Below are positions 25,069 to 34,617 of a stretch of DNA of 64,000 bases, one piece after another. Source of the stretch: JBKBUF01 sp046290815 (GTDB lineage Bacteria; Bacteroidota; Bacteroidia; Cytophagales; Cytophagaceae). The position numbers and the translations under genes are program-made. Location: the NCBI GenBank assembly GCA_046290815.1, contig JBKBUF010000007.1, forward strand, positions 105,517-169,516. Reading direction: 5' to 3'. How positions within the stretch are numbered: position 1 is the stretch's first letter; the number at the start of each line of letters is the position of its first letter. A model generated the notes under the pieces. The model made no database searches and was not told the origin of the DNA. It saw only the letters and a list, made by a program, of their open reading frames with translations.

Positions 25069-26667
25069 ATGGCTGAAGTCATCAAAATGCCTAAAATGAG
25101 TGACACAATGACTGAGGGAGTCATTGCTGCCTGGCACAAAAAAGTTGGAGATAAAGTAAAATCCGGAGATGTGCTGGCTGAAGTGGAAACAGATAAAGCT
25201 ACTATGGAGCTGGAATCTTACGAGGATGGAACGTTGCTTTATATTGGAGTAAAAGAAAAAGAAGCAGCGCCGGTTGATGGAATAATTGCTATCATCGGAA
25301 ATGAAGGGGAAAATGTTGAAAACCTTATAAAGCAGCTAGCCGGAAAATCAGGTGGTTCAGCTCCCGGCAAAGAAGAAAAAAAAGCTGAAGCTGAAGCTCC
25401 CTCAGCACCTGCAGTTGATACTTCAAATATTAATGCCGAAGTAATCAGAATGCCTAAAATGAGTGATACCATGACTGAGGGTACCATTGTTGCTTGGCAT
25501 AAAAAAGTAGGTGATAAAGTAAAATCAGGTGACTTACTTGCTGAAGTAGCAACTGATAAAGCAACTATGGAGTTGGAATCTTATGAGGATGGTACCTTAT
25601 TGTTTATTGGAGTAGAAGCAGGAAGTGCTGTTGCTGTAGATGGGATAATAGCTATCATAGGAGAGCAGGGAGTTGATTATAAGCCACTGTTAAATGCAGG
25701 TGCTAAAAAGGAAGCACCGGCACCAAAAAAAGAACAAGTTTCAGCAGGTAGTACAAATGGTTCTGCGTCTTCCGCCCCTAAAGCTGTTACAGCAGCTAAC
25801 TCTACAGGTAGAGTGGTTGCTTCACCTTTAGCAAAGAAACTTGCAAAAGAAAAAGGAATTGACATTGCTAAAATACAAGGATCAGGTGAAGGGGGAAGAA
25901 TAATCAAGAAAGATATTGAGGAGTTCAAGCCTTCAGCTCAGCCACAGCAAACACAAAAACCAGGAGCTTCTTTAGTTCCCGGCACTGAAAGTTTCGAAGA
26001 GGTGACTGTTTCTCAAATGAGGAAAACCATTGCAAAAAGACTTGCCGAAAGTAAGTTCACTGCTCCTCATTTTTACCTTACTATGGAAATTGATATGGAT
26101 AAAGCCATTGAAGCAAGAACAAGCATCAATGCTGTAAGTCCGGTTAAAGTTTCCTTTAATGACATGGTGATAAAAGCAGTTGCTGCTGCTTTAAGAAGAC
26201 ATCCAAAAGTGAATTCGTCATGGTTAGGAGATAAAATCAGATTTAATAATCATATCCATATTGGTGTAGCAGTAGCTGTTGAAGAAGGTTTACTGGTGCC
26301 TGTTGTAAGATTTGCTGACAATAAATCGTTGTCTCAAATTGCAGCAGAAGTAAAAGACCTTGGAGGAAAAGCTAAAAACAAACAGTTGCAGCCATCTGAT
26401 TGGGCAGGTAATACGTTCACCATTTCCAATCTTGGGATGTTTGGAATAGAAGAGTTTACTGCAATCATAAATCCTCCGGATGCTTGTATTCTTGCCGTAG
26501 GTGGTATTAAGCAAACACCCGTTGTTAAAAATGGCCAGATACAGGTAGGTAACATAATGAAAGTTACTTTATCTTGTGACCACCGAGTGGTTGATGGAGC
26601 CGTAGGATCTGCATTTCTTCAAACATTGAAAGAGTATTTGGAAGATCCTGTAAGAATTTTGGTTTAA
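25069..26667 (+). CDS. pdhC: Pyruvate dehydrogenase complex E2, dihydrolipoamide acetyltransferase
   Basis: A 532-aa core subunit of the pyruvate dehydrogenase complex, transferring the acetyl group from E1-bound intermediate to CoA. Domain order: lipoyl domain 1 (1-80, lipoyl Lys43 in ETDKATM), lipoyl domain 2 (about 122-200, Lys164 in ATDKATM), Ala/Pro linkers, the peripheral subunit-binding domain (VASPLAKKLAKEKGID), and a catalytic domain with D504-H505-R-V-V-D509-G510 near the C-terminus. Two lipoyl domains nearly identical to each other indicate an internal duplication. E1 and E3 genes are not adjacent. It is flanked by terminators on both sides, hence monocistronic. Confidence 0.94.
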   Translation: MAEVIKMPKMSDTMTEGVIAAWHKKVGDKVKSGDVLAEVETDKATMELESYEDGTLLYIGVKEKEAAPVDGIIAIIGNEGENVENLIKQLAGKSGGSAPGKEEKKAEAEAPSAPAVDTSNINAEVIRMPKMSDTMTEGTIVAWHKKVGDKVKSGDLLAEVATDKATMELESYEDGTLLFIGVEAGSAVAVDGIIAIIGEQGVDYKPLLNAGAKKEAPAPKKEQVSAGSTNGSASSAPKAVTAANSTGRVVASPLAKKLAKEKGIDIAKIQGSGEGGRIIKKDIEEFKPSAQPQQTQKPGASLVPGTESFEEVTVSQMRKTIAKRLAESKFTAPHFYLTMEIDMDKAIEARTSINAVSPVKVSFNDMVIKAVAAALRRHPKVNSSWLGDKIRFNNHIHIGVAVAVEEGLLVPVVRFADNKSLSQIAAEVKDLGGKAKNKQLQPSDWAGNTFTISNLGMFGIEEFTAIINPPDACILAVGGIKQTPVVKNGQIQVGNIMKVTLSCDHRVVDGAVGSAFLQTLKEYLEDPVRILV

Positions 26668-26683
26668 ATAGAATTTATAATTT

Positions 26684-26713
26684 AAAAGCCCCGACAACAT
26701 TGCCGGGGCTTTT
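26684..26713 (+). terminator. Intrinsic terminator after pdhC
   Basis: Perfect 10-bp GC-rich stem AAAAGCCCCG (26684-26693) / CGGGGCTTTT (26704-26713) with a 10-nt loop. The 3' arm ends in four T. Confidence 0.9.
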
Positions 26714-26746
26714 ATGTTTTAACGGAAAGATTTATTTTGTTTGAAT

Positions 26747-27289
26747 ATGAAGATAAAATCCACTACTGTTGTTGCTGTTCACCATAACGGGCAGGTAGCT
26801 ATTGGAGCAGATGGGCAAGCTACCATGGGTAATACTGTTGCAAAAAGTAATGTAAAGAAAATCAGAAAACTGCTTGATGGTAAAATTCTCTGTGGATTTG
26901 CAGGGTCTACCGCTGATGCATTTACTCTTTTAGAGAGGTTAGAAGAGAAATTAAATGCTTATGGAGGGAACATGAAGAGAGCAGCAATTGAATTGGCTAA
27001 AGATTGGAGAACCGATCGATATCTTAGAAGATTGGAAGCAATGCTTATTGCTGCAAATCCAGAAGAGATTTTAATTATATCAGGAACAGGGGATGTGCTG
27101 GAGCCGGATAATCAAATCGCAGCTATCGGATCTGGAAGTATGTATGCTCAATCAGCTGCTATAGCCTTAAAAAAGCATGCGCCTCATTTGTCAGCGGAGG
27201 AAATTGTTAAAGAAAGCTTGAATATTGCCGCTGATATATGTATTTATACAAATCACAATATTATTCTTGAATCTATTACTGCAAAATAG
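26747..27289 (+). CDS. hslV: ATP-dependent protease proteolytic subunit HslV
   Basis: A 180-aa beta-type proteasome subunit (ClpQ). The mature N-terminal threonine lies in KSTTVVAV after a five-residue leader. GADGQATMGNTV and GFAGSTADAF are family signatures. HslV forms a double hexamer capped by the ATPase HslU, which is not adjacent here and must be elsewhere. I use the ATG at 26747. A TTG two codons earlier gives no gain. Confidence 0.94.
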   Translation: MKIKSTTVVAVHHNGQVAIGADGQATMGNTVAKSNVKKIRKLLDGKILCGFAGSTADAFTLLERLEEKLNAYGGNMKRAAIELAKDWRTDRYLRRLEAMLIAANPEEILIISGTGDVLEPDNQIAAIGSGSMYAQSAAIALKKHAPHLSAEEIVKESLNIAADICIYTNHNIILESITAK

Positions 27290-27307
27290 AATAAAGATTT
27301 CGGCTTA

Positions 27308-27838
27308 ATGTCATTAAGAAATTTATATTTTGTATTAATTCTTTTATCCCTTCTTGGGATTGTAGAATCATATGCTCAGGTGACACCTCCTGTTAAAAGG
27401 AAGTTCAATGTCGGACTATATGATGGATTGGGAGGTTTAAATCTCTCCTTAATTCCATTGGTGGATGTATCAGTTTTTCATACTACTTTGAGGTTTTCTG
27501 CAGGAGCTGATTATTACGGAATGGGATTTACCCAGGAAATATTACCGGTATCTAAAATTTTTTATAATTGGTTCTGGATCGGTTCAGGCTATTATTCCAG
27601 CAGAAGGAATAATAGTATGTATTCAGCCAATATTGATACACAAAGTAATTCGTATTCGGTATTAACAGGCCTTAAGGTATATTTTGGCAATCGATGGTAT
27701 TCCCAATTTCAGCTGGGAGCTTCTAATTCTACCCATACTACTCCCGGATTACCAACCCGAAACGAGACCGGGTTTTATTACGAATTTGGTATAGGTATGA
27801 ATATTTTTTCTACCTTTTTGCCAAAAAAGAAGGACTGA
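27308..27838 (+). CDS. Uncharacterised secreted beta-rich protein
   Basis: A 176-aa protein with a signal peptide (MSLRNLYFVLILLSLLGIVESYA then QVTPP). The rest shows amphipathic strands with many Tyr, Phe and Gly and ends in a phenylalanine-rich strand (GIGMNIFSTF), like a small outer-membrane barrel. I know no named family. It sits 18 bp after hslV and 10 bp before the ACP phosphodiesterase gene, so it is likely in one transcript. Confidence 0.65.
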   Translation: MSLRNLYFVLILLSLLGIVESYAQVTPPVKRKFNVGLYDGLGGLNLSLIPLVDVSVFHTTLRFSAGADYYGMGFTQEILPVSKIFYNWFWIGSGYYSSRRNNSMYSANIDTQSNSYSVLTGLKVYFGNRWYSQFQLGASNSTHTTPGLPTRNETGFYYEFGIGMNIFSTFLPKKKD

Positions 27839-27848
27839 ATTCCTTTAA

Positions 27849-28436
27849 ATGAATTTTCTTGCGCACTTATATCTTTCAGGGGAGAACGAAGGTATTCGCC
27901 TCGGAAATTTTATTGCAGATGCAGTGAAAGGGCAGGATATTTTAAAATATAATCCGGAAGTAAGACAAGGGATTATACTGCATCGCAAAATTGATGAATT
28001 CACCGATGTTCATAATATTGTTAGGTCAGGAAAATCGAGGCTTTATTCCAGGTATGGAAAATATTCGGCTGTAATTATTGATATTTTCTACGATCACTTT
28101 TTAGCTGTAAACTGGAAAAGCTTTTCTTCAGTCCCTTATGATACTTTTGTAAAGGGTTGTTACAAAACCTTATTAAACAACCAACCTTTGCTACCGGATA
28201 AAGTAAGTGATTATTTACCCCATATGATCGAAATGGACTGGTTAGGCAATTATATTCATTTATCCGGAATCGAAAGAACTTTGTATGGAATGTCCAGAAG
28301 GGCAAAACATCAGAATAATATTGATAAATCGATAGAAATTCTCCATTCTAATTTTGCCGATTTCGAATCAGAATTCCTGAAATTCTTTCCTGAGCTTATA
28401 AAATTTGTAAAAAACGAAGGAATAATTTTAATATAA
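27849..28436 (+). CDS. acpH: Acyl carrier protein phosphodiesterase (AcpH family)
   Basis: A 195-aa cytosolic metal-dependent hydrolase that removes the 4'-phosphopantetheine arm from acyl carrier protein. Family features: MNFLAHLYLSG start, GNFIADAVKG, GIILHRKIDEFTDVH (His and Asp ligands) and IIDIFYDHFLAVNW. Length is normal for AcpH. A diverged paralogue lies 253 bp downstream in the same orientation. Confidence 0.88.
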   Translation: MNFLAHLYLSGENEGIRLGNFIADAVKGQDILKYNPEVRQGIILHRKIDEFTDVHNIVRSGKSRLYSRYGKYSAVIIDIFYDHFLAVNWKSFSSVPYDTFVKGCYKTLLNNQPLLPDKVSDYLPHMIEMDWLGNYIHLSGIERTLYGMSRRAKHQNNIDKSIEILHSNFADFESEFLKFFPELIKFVKNEGIILI

Positions 28437-28689
28437 TCTGCATTGTTATTTAAATAATACATCCTTTTTTTCTCCTCTTCGTTTAATTCTTTGTAAATCT
28501 ATTTGTTAAGTTTATTACCAGTGTTGTTTTACTTGTTATTTAACCGTAAAAAAATATTCTTAAATATTCATTTTCAGTTAGTTGCAATTAATATTTTTGG
28601 AATATTTTTTGGTTTTATTTGCTTGTGCCAGTATATTTAAATCAATCATTGGAATAATAATATTTAATCACAATTTAAATTTTAGGATT

Positions 28690-29295
28690 ATGAATTTTCT
28701 GCTTACAACATGTCTTTTAAGTCAAAAAACTGACTCCAGGGATAGAATAACAGGGGGGATGATAGGAGAAAATGTAAAGCCAAAAGGTATTGAGAAGTTT
28801 AATGAGGAAATTCAGGATGGAATTCTTTTTACTCATCAGTTTAAGAAGTATAAAATGAGTAACCCTGCCTATTTAAAAAGTTTGAAAAGACTTAATCCTA
28901 AATTTTCCAAATACGGAGATCATATAATAGATGTGTTCTATGATCATCTTGCAGCTTTAAACTGGCAAAAAATTTCACCTGACCAGGATCTTGGTGAATA
29001 TATAGATAAATTGTATCAATTAATGATAGACTATCATCCGGTGATTCCATACAAAATGAACAGATTAATACCTTTTCTTATCTCCAAAGATCTTTTAAGG
29101 ACACTTAATACTGTAGATGGGTTGCATAAATATGTAAAATTCATAGCCAAGAAAGATACCTTTCAGGGCAGCTTTGAATATGCGATAATTGATTTGATTG
29201 AAAATTATTCTGCTTTCAAAGAAGACTTTGAAGAGTTTGTTGCAGGGGTAGGTGAGTTTATGGAAGAGGTAGAAGCAAAGCATCTGGCTTCATAA
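28690..29295 (+). CDS. Diverged AcpH paralogue lacking most metal ligands
   Basis: A 201-aa relative of the preceding AcpH gene. I start it at the ATG at 28690, where MNFLLTTCLLSQ aligns with MNFLAHLYLSGE of the paralogue. The frame is open back to 28582. The fold-defining IDVFYDHLAALNW is kept, but GNFIAD has become GGMIGE and the catalytic LHRKIDEFTDVH has become FTHQFKKYKMSN, so the His/Asp cluster is gone. It is probably a pseudoenzyme, perhaps binding ACP or serving a new role. The open frame without stops argues that it is under selection rather than decaying. Confidence 0.75.
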   Translation: MNFLLTTCLLSQKTDSRDRITGGMIGENVKPKGIEKFNEEIQDGILFTHQFKKYKMSNPAYLKSLKRLNPKFSKYGDHIIDVFYDHLAALNWQKISPDQDLGEYIDKLYQLMIDYHPVIPYKMNRLIPFLISKDLLRTLNTVDGLHKYVKFIAKKDTFQGSFEYAIIDLIENYSAFKEDFEEFVAGVGEFMEEVEAKHLAS

Positions 29296-29315
29296 TTTCA
29301 AATGTTTAAGTTTAT

Positions 29316-29347
29316 AGGCTATATCGATTAATGGTATAGCCTTTTTT
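29316..29347. terminator. Terminator between convergent genes
   Basis: Stem AGGCTATA (29316-29323) / TATAGCCT (29335-29342) with an 11-nt loop and a T run on the plus strand (29342-29347). It overlaps the stop of the convergent minus-strand gene and may act in both directions. Confidence 0.82.
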
Positions 29348-29996
29348 ATTTAATTTCTTCATATACAATTTTTTTGCCTCTGGTACCTTTCCATCTTTCA
29401 AAAAATCCTTCCCTTTCTGTTAAGGAAATAAAATCAGGAACAAAGGCAGGAGAGTGGTCAACTCTGGGATTGTCCTTAACAATGATTTTTAAGGTATCTA
29501 TCACCATTGGAATATGCGTGATCTCAAGCTTTAATTTTTTTCTGAATTTTCTTAGCATTTTATCCTGAAAAGGATCTGTTGCAAGCGCGATATTTTTGAA
29601 ACCCAATTTGCGCGCCAGAACATAGGAGTAATACAGATTCTCTGTGCTATGCTCTGCTCTTTTCTCTAAGTGAATTACCGAATCAGGGATTCCAAGCGAT
29701 TGTGCATAAATACTCATTACCTGGCTTTCAATGAAGGGGGTATACACAGCGCTTCCGGAATATATAATGTTATTTGTTATGCCGGTAGTGTACAAATAAT
29801 GAGACCAATAAACCCTGATTTTCATAATATTGCCCCATGCACTGTCTTCTAAAGGTACACCAGGAACTATTATTGCATCAAAAGGAGCCTGCTTTCTGGC
29901 ATTGATTAAATTTTTATATGATCTTTTTTGAGATAAACAACCAACAATTGTAAGACAAAGCAAAATGATCGCCTGTACTTTTAAAAATATCCTCAT
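29346..29996 (-). CDS. YdcF-like (DUF218) lipoprotein
   Basis: A 216-aa protein with a lipoprotein signal (IVGC). The body matches the YdcF/DUF218 pattern: FDAIIVPGVPLED, IIYSGSAVYTPFIESQVM, LEKRAEHSTENLYYS, then a nucleotide-binding-like fold. Family members include ElyC/SanA-type envelope proteins. Their activity is not settled. The lipid anchor suggests action at the cell envelope. It lies downstream of the DUF4421 gene, 44 bp away on the same strand, possibly co-transcribed. Confidence 0.78.
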   Translation of the reverse strand: MRIFLKVQAIILLCLTIVGCLSQKRSYKNLINARKQAPFDAIIVPGVPLEDSAWGNIMKIRVYWSHYLYTTGITNNIIYSGSAVYTPFIESQVMSIYAQSLGIPDSVIHLEKRAEHSTENLYYSYVLARKLGFKNIALATDPFQDKMLRKFRKKLKLEITHIPMVIDTLKIIVKDNPRVDHSPAFVPDFISLTEREGFFERWKGTRGKKIVYEEIK

Positions 29997-30040
29997 TCTT
30001 CTAATTGTTGCTGATTAAACCCATTTTGAATTATTTGGTT

Positions 30041-31081
30041 TTACCCCCTTCTTTCTTTTCTGCGGTCTATTGTTTGTTTTATTTTTTCGGTACCAAATCT
30101 TCTTCCAATATAAAATCTGAAATTTCCATACTGATAGTTTATTCTTGAAAATTGCGAAAGGTTTAGATTTGTATGGTCGGAGTTAACAAAAATACCCGCA
30201 AAAAATTTAGGACTATTAATTCCGGTAGCTGCTTTAAAATGCATTTTCGGAACAAAACCTGATTTACTGTAATAATCTTTATTTTCTTTTTTGCCTTCAA
30301 GGGCCTGATATCCTATTCCTCCAATTGCTGAAATAGTAATAAAGAAAAGTTTTCGGATAACCACTGTATAAGCATATCCTACTCCGGTTCCGGTGTTGAA
30401 AGAATTTAAGTGAATCAGGTTGGCTTCCGGATCTGCAGTATTTTTAAGTTGGAGAGGTACAATACTGGAATCTGAATCTAATTCAAAACTTTTCATATAG
30501 CCTCCAACAAGTATTGTTCCTGCCGATTTTTTCTGCCACTCAGTTTGAATAAAAGGTGCTCTATATGAAAACTTTCTGTTATTGATAGAATAGAACAAGC
30601 TACCTCCATATATGTATGTCTTAATATCTGATCTCTGAGGATAAGCTTTGTAATTTGTAAGATATTCCGGATCTATTATTTCATAGTTTTTAAGATAAAA
30701 ACCCTGAAACCTTCCATAATTAAAGTCAGCATAGAATTTTCTTCCATAAATGTAGCTTGTCAGATCAAACTCTTGAGTTTGTCCATATATATGGTTGTCA
30801 TTATTTATGTGGGGAAGATTAAAAAAAACATTCACACCAATTGATTTGGTGTTTATTCCAAAACCCAGATTTAAGGATTCGTTCGGAGAATATTGAATCG
30901 TTTTTTTTGACAGGTTGTCTTTTATTTCAAATTGATTTATTCTGACTGACCCAATAAATTTTATAGTGAATAGTTTATAAGCTTTAATATAGCTGGTGTC
31001 ATACTTTGGTACTTTTTTATTTTGTCCAAAGCATGATACACTAATTACCAAAAAAAGAATTGTAAATATCCGGAATAACAT
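30041..31081 (-). CDS. DUF4421 outer-membrane-like protein
   Basis: A 346-aa protein with a signal peptide (MLFRIFTILFLVISVSCFG then QN). The pattern DTSYIKAYKLFTIK, IQYSPNESLNLGFG and repeated amphipathic strands match DUF4421, a Bacteroidota family of predicted outer-membrane barrels of unknown function. I use the ATG at 31081. The frame runs on three codons to a TTG. Highly basic residues close the C-terminus. Confidence 0.75.
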   Translation of the reverse strand: MLFRIFTILFLVISVSCFGQNKKVPKYDTSYIKAYKLFTIKFIGSVRINQFEIKDNLSKKTIQYSPNESLNLGFGINTKSIGVNVFFNLPHINNDNHIYGQTQEFDLTSYIYGRKFYADFNYGRFQGFYLKNYEIIDPEYLTNYKAYPQRSDIKTYIYGGSLFYSINNRKFSYRAPFIQTEWQKKSAGTILVGGYMKSFELDSDSSIVPLQLKNTADPEANLIHLNSFNTGTGVGYAYTVVIRKLFFITISAIGGIGYQALEGKKENKDYYSKSGFVPKMHFKAATGINSPKFFAGIFVNSDHTNLNLSQFSRINYQYGNFRFYIGRRFGTEKIKQTIDRRKERRG

Positions 31082-31142
31082 ATCTACCAAAATCTGAATT
31101 TACCATTTTTTTCCTCTGATATTAACTTTTTACTTTAAACTT

Positions 31143-34100
31143 TTACATATTCCTCCTGTATTGTCCGCCTACCTGATATAATGCATGTGTCATCTCACCT
31201 AAACTACAGTATTTAGAAACTTCCATCATCGTGTTAAATATATTTTGATTGTTAATAGCTGCATATTGAAGTTCATGCAGCATCTTTGAAGTAAGTTCAT
31301 TATTTCGATTTTTGAATTCTTTCACATGGCTTATTGCCATTTGTTTTTCTGTATCTGTTGCTCTGATAATTTTATCAGGAATAATGGTGGGGGATCCTGC
31401 CGGATCAAGAAATGTATTAACTCCAATGATAGGTAATTTTCCCGAATGTTTTATTGATTCATAATAATGAGATTCCTCTTGAATTTTTGATCTTTGGTAC
31501 ATTAATTCCATTGCTCCCGGAACGCCACCCCTTTCTGAAATTCGTTTGAATTCCATCATTACAGCTTCTTCCACCAGATCAGTTAATTCATTAATGATGA
31601 AAGCACCTTGCAGAGGATTTTCATTCATGGTAAGTCCGGATTCTTTGTTAATGATCAATTGTATTGCAACTGCTCTTCGTACAGATTCCTCAGTTGGAGT
31701 TGTAATAGCTTCATCGTAAGCATTTGTATGCAGGGAATTACAATTATCATAAATAGCATATAGTGCCTGTAATGTCGTACGTATATCATTAAATGCTATT
31801 TCCTGTGCATGTAATGATCTTCCTGATGTTTGAATATGGTATTTAAGCTTCTGCGACCGTTCATTTCCTCTGTAAATATTTTTTATTGCTTTAGCCCAAA
31901 TTCTCCTTGCCACTCTGCCGATAACAGCATATTCAGGATCTAACCCATTACTGAAGAAAAATGAAAAATTTGGAGCAAAATCATCAATATGCATACCTCT
32001 GGAGAGGTAATATTCAACATAAGTGAAACCATTTGCTAGAGTAAATGCAAGTTGTGTTATAGGATTAGCCCCGGCTTCTGCAATATGATAACCGGATATG
32101 GAAACTGAATAGAAATTTTTAATTTCTTTTTCTATAAAATATTGCTGTACGTCTCCCATCATCTTTAATGCAAAGGGAGTAGAAAAGATACAGGTATTTT
32201 GTGCCTGATCTTCTTTTAATATATCTGCCTGTACTGTTCCTCTTACTTGTTTAAGTGTGTCTGCTTTGATTTTTTCATAGATTTCCTTTGGAAGTACCTG
32301 GTCTCCGGTTGTTCCCAGTAACATTAAACCAAGTCTGTCATGTCCTTCAGGTAAACTACCCCTGTATTGTTCCTTTGTATTAAATTTGTTAATTACTTCC
32401 GATTCTTTGCCTGTTGATTTGATATAAAGTTCACATTGCTGATCGATGGCTGTATTAAGAAAAAATGAAAGCAGCATCGGGGCGGGTCCGTTGATAGTCA
32501 TAGACACTGATGTGGTCGGATCTGAAAGATTGAATCCTGAGTATAACCGTTTGGCATCATCCAGGGTGGCTATGCTTACACCGGAATTTCCCACTTTTCC
32601 ATATATATCCGGTCGTATATCCGGATCTTCACCATAAAGAGTAACAGAATCAAATGCAGTGGAAAGTCTTTTTGCTTTTTGTGATTTAGAAAGATAATGG
32701 AATCTTCTGTTTGTTCTCTCAGCAATTCCTTCACCGGCAAACATTCTAGTGGGATCCTCTTCTGTTCTTTTAAATGGGAATACTCCTGAAGTAAATGGAA
32801 AATGGCCGGGTAAATTTTCTTTTAATAACCATCTTAATATGTCTCCTTTGTCACTATAATCCGGCAAACTTATTTTAGGAATTTTATTTCCCGATACTGA
32901 AGTGCAGGTTAAATTAACTTTTAAATCTTTTTTCCGAACTTTGTATGTATAATATTCACCTTTTAGTTGTTCTTTTTCCTTATACCAGCATTCCAAAATT
33001 TGTTTACATTCTAAATCAACTTTTCCCCTCAGTTCATCTAATTTTTCTGACAAAACTTTCTCAATAGCGTCAATGTTAACTATTCTTATAGATTCTTCCA
33101 AATGATTAATCTGTCTGACCCATTTGCATTGATCGTCTATCCAGCTATTGTATCTTTCATTGGCCTCTGAAATTTCAGCAAGATATCTGGTGCGATCTGA
33201 TGGAATAATAATAGTTGCTCCAGATGCAGATTTTATATTTTCCTGAAAATTAAATTTTGAATCAGTCTTCTCATTTAATAACTTAACAATCTTACTAAAC
33301 AAACTATTGATACCTTCATCATTATATCTGGAAGCAATAGTGCCTATAACGGGTAAAGCATCTTCAGTTATGTCCCACATATTGTGGTTTCTTCTGTATT
33401 GTTTTTTTACATCTCTCAGAGCATCTTCCGAGCCTTTCTTGTCAGATTTATTGATGGCAATTACATCTGCAAAATCCAACATATCAATTTTTTCAAGTTG
33501 TGAGGCAGCGCCATATTCGGGGGTCATTACATAAAGAGAAATATCAGCAAGTTCGGTAATCTGAATATCAGATTGACCGATTCCTGATGTTTCAACAATA
33601 ATTAAATCAAATCCTGCAATGCTTAATGCTGTTACCGCATCTTTGATATGGCGGCTGACAGATGCATTCGCTTCTCTGGTTGCCATCGACCTCATGAAAA
33701 CATTTGGATGATTAATAGCATTCATTCTGATCCTGTCACCTAGTAATGCACCTCCTGATTTTTTTCTGGTGGGATCTACAGATACTACCGCAAACTTTAA
33801 TGTAGGATGGTTGATAACAAATCGCCTCACCAGCTCATCACATACAGAAGACTTTCCGGCACCTCCGGTTCCTGTTATTCCGAGGACTGGCTTTTTTGAT
33901 GATGTAGCGGTAACCTTTAATCTTTCATTTTCCACAGCAGTGATACATCTGGATATGTTCAAAAAATCCTTTGTGGTTAAATCAGATAACGAACATTCCT
34001 CCGGAGTAGAAAAGTCTGCTTTTGATAACAGGTCATTGATCATCCCCTGCAAGCCTAGTCTCCTGCCATCGTCCGGTGAATAAATTTTACAAATACCATA

Positions 34101-34445
34101 AGCTTCAAGTTCTTTTATTTCCGTAGGTAGTATGGTTCCGCCGCCACCACCGAAGATTTTGATATGACCTGATTTTTTCTCTTTCAACAGATCATACATG
34201 TATTTGAAGAATTCTATGTGGCCACCTTGATATGATGTTACCGCAATTGCCTGTACATCTTCCTGAATAGCCGTTTCTACAATTTCTGATACAGATCTGT
34301 TATGCCCCAGATGTATAATTTCAGCTCCTGATGATTGAAGAATCCTCCTCATAATATTTATGGAGGCATCATGTCCGTCAAATAGGGATGCTGCGGTTAC
34401 AATTCTGATTTTATTCTTTGGTTTATAAGTCTCCAAACTGTCCAT
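31143..34445 (-). CDS. icmF: Fused isobutyryl-CoA mutase with G-protein chaperone domain
   Basis: An 1100-aa adenosylcobalamin enzyme that interconverts isobutyryl-CoA and n-butyryl-CoA (some relatives act on pivalyl-CoA). Domain order is that of IcmF: B12-binding domain (about 12-145, D23-G-H25 loop and IFGGGGGTILP), MeaB-like P-loop GTPase (GITGTGGAGKSS at 189-200), linker, and the mutase TIM barrel (about 560-1100, with PFTSGVFPFKRTEEDPTRMFAGEG cut here into its recognisable parts PFTSG and RMFAGEG). Both cobalamin and GTPase chaperone are on one chain, so no separate small subunit is needed. It is not in an operon. Methylmalonyl-CoA mutase is excluded by the N-terminal domain order. Confidence 0.92.
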   Translation of the reverse strand: MDSLETYKPKNKIRIVTAASLFDGHDASINIMRRILQSSGAEIIHLGHNRSVSEIVETAIQEDVQAIAVTSYQGGHIEFFKYMYDLLKEKKSGHIKIFGGGGGTILPTEIKELEAYGICKIYSPDDGRRLGLQGMINDLLSKADFSTPEECSLSDLTTKDFLNISRCITAVENERLKVTATSSKKPVLGITGTGGAGKSSVCDELVRRFVINHPTLKFAVVSVDPTRKKSGGALLGDRIRMNAINHPNVFMRSMATREANASVSRHIKDAVTALSIAGFDLIIVETSGIGQSDIQITELADISLYVMTPEYGAASQLEKIDMLDFADVIAINKSDKKGSEDALRDVKKQYRRNHNMWDITEDALPVIGTIASRYNDEGINSLFSKIVKLLNEKTDSKFNFQENIKSASGATIIIPSDRTRYLAEISEANERYNSWIDDQCKWVRQINHLEESIRIVNIDAIEKVLSEKLDELRGKVDLECKQILECWYKEKEQLKGEYYTYKVRKKDLKVNLTCTSVSGNKIPKISLPDYSDKGDILRWLLKENLPGHFPFTSGVFPFKRTEEDPTRMFAGEGIAERTNRRFHYLSKSQKAKRLSTAFDSVTLYGEDPDIRPDIYGKVGNSGVSIATLDDAKRLYSGFNLSDPTTSVSMTINGPAPMLLSFFLNTAIDQQCELYIKSTGKESEVINKFNTKEQYRGSLPEGHDRLGLMLLGTTGDQVLPKEIYEKIKADTLKQVRGTVQADILKEDQAQNTCIFSTPFALKMMGDVQQYFIEKEIKNFYSVSISGYHIAEAGANPITQLAFTLANGFTYVEYYLSRGMHIDDFAPNFSFFFSNGLDPEYAVIGRVARRIWAKAIKNIYRGNERSQKLKYHIQTSGRSLHAQEIAFNDIRTTLQALYAIYDNCNSLHTNAYDEAITTPTEESVRRAVAIQLIINKESGLTMNENPLQGAFIINELTDLVEEAVMMEFKRISERGGVPGAMELMYQRSKIQEESHYYESIKHSGKLPIIGVNTFLDPAGSPTIIPDKIIRATDTEKQMAISHVKEFKNRNNELTSKMLHELQYAAINNQNIFNTMMEVSKYCSLGEMTHALYQVGGQYRRNM

Positions 34446-34617
34446 TCGTATAGAAAAAGTTAAACAATATCAGGTTTAAGTTATTTTTTCTCAAAGATTT
34501 ATCAAATTAGATAAGCGAAAATTCAATTTATATTTAAATTTAAAAGAAAATAAACTATATCTTTAAACGGCATAAAAAAAATGAAGAGGCCATTTGGCGT
34601 AACAAAATAATATTCAG

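Noticed and set aside
26747..27289. Missing hslU as evidence of gene loss
   Set aside because: In many Bacteroidota hslV and hslU are not neighbours, so absence here says nothing about the genome.
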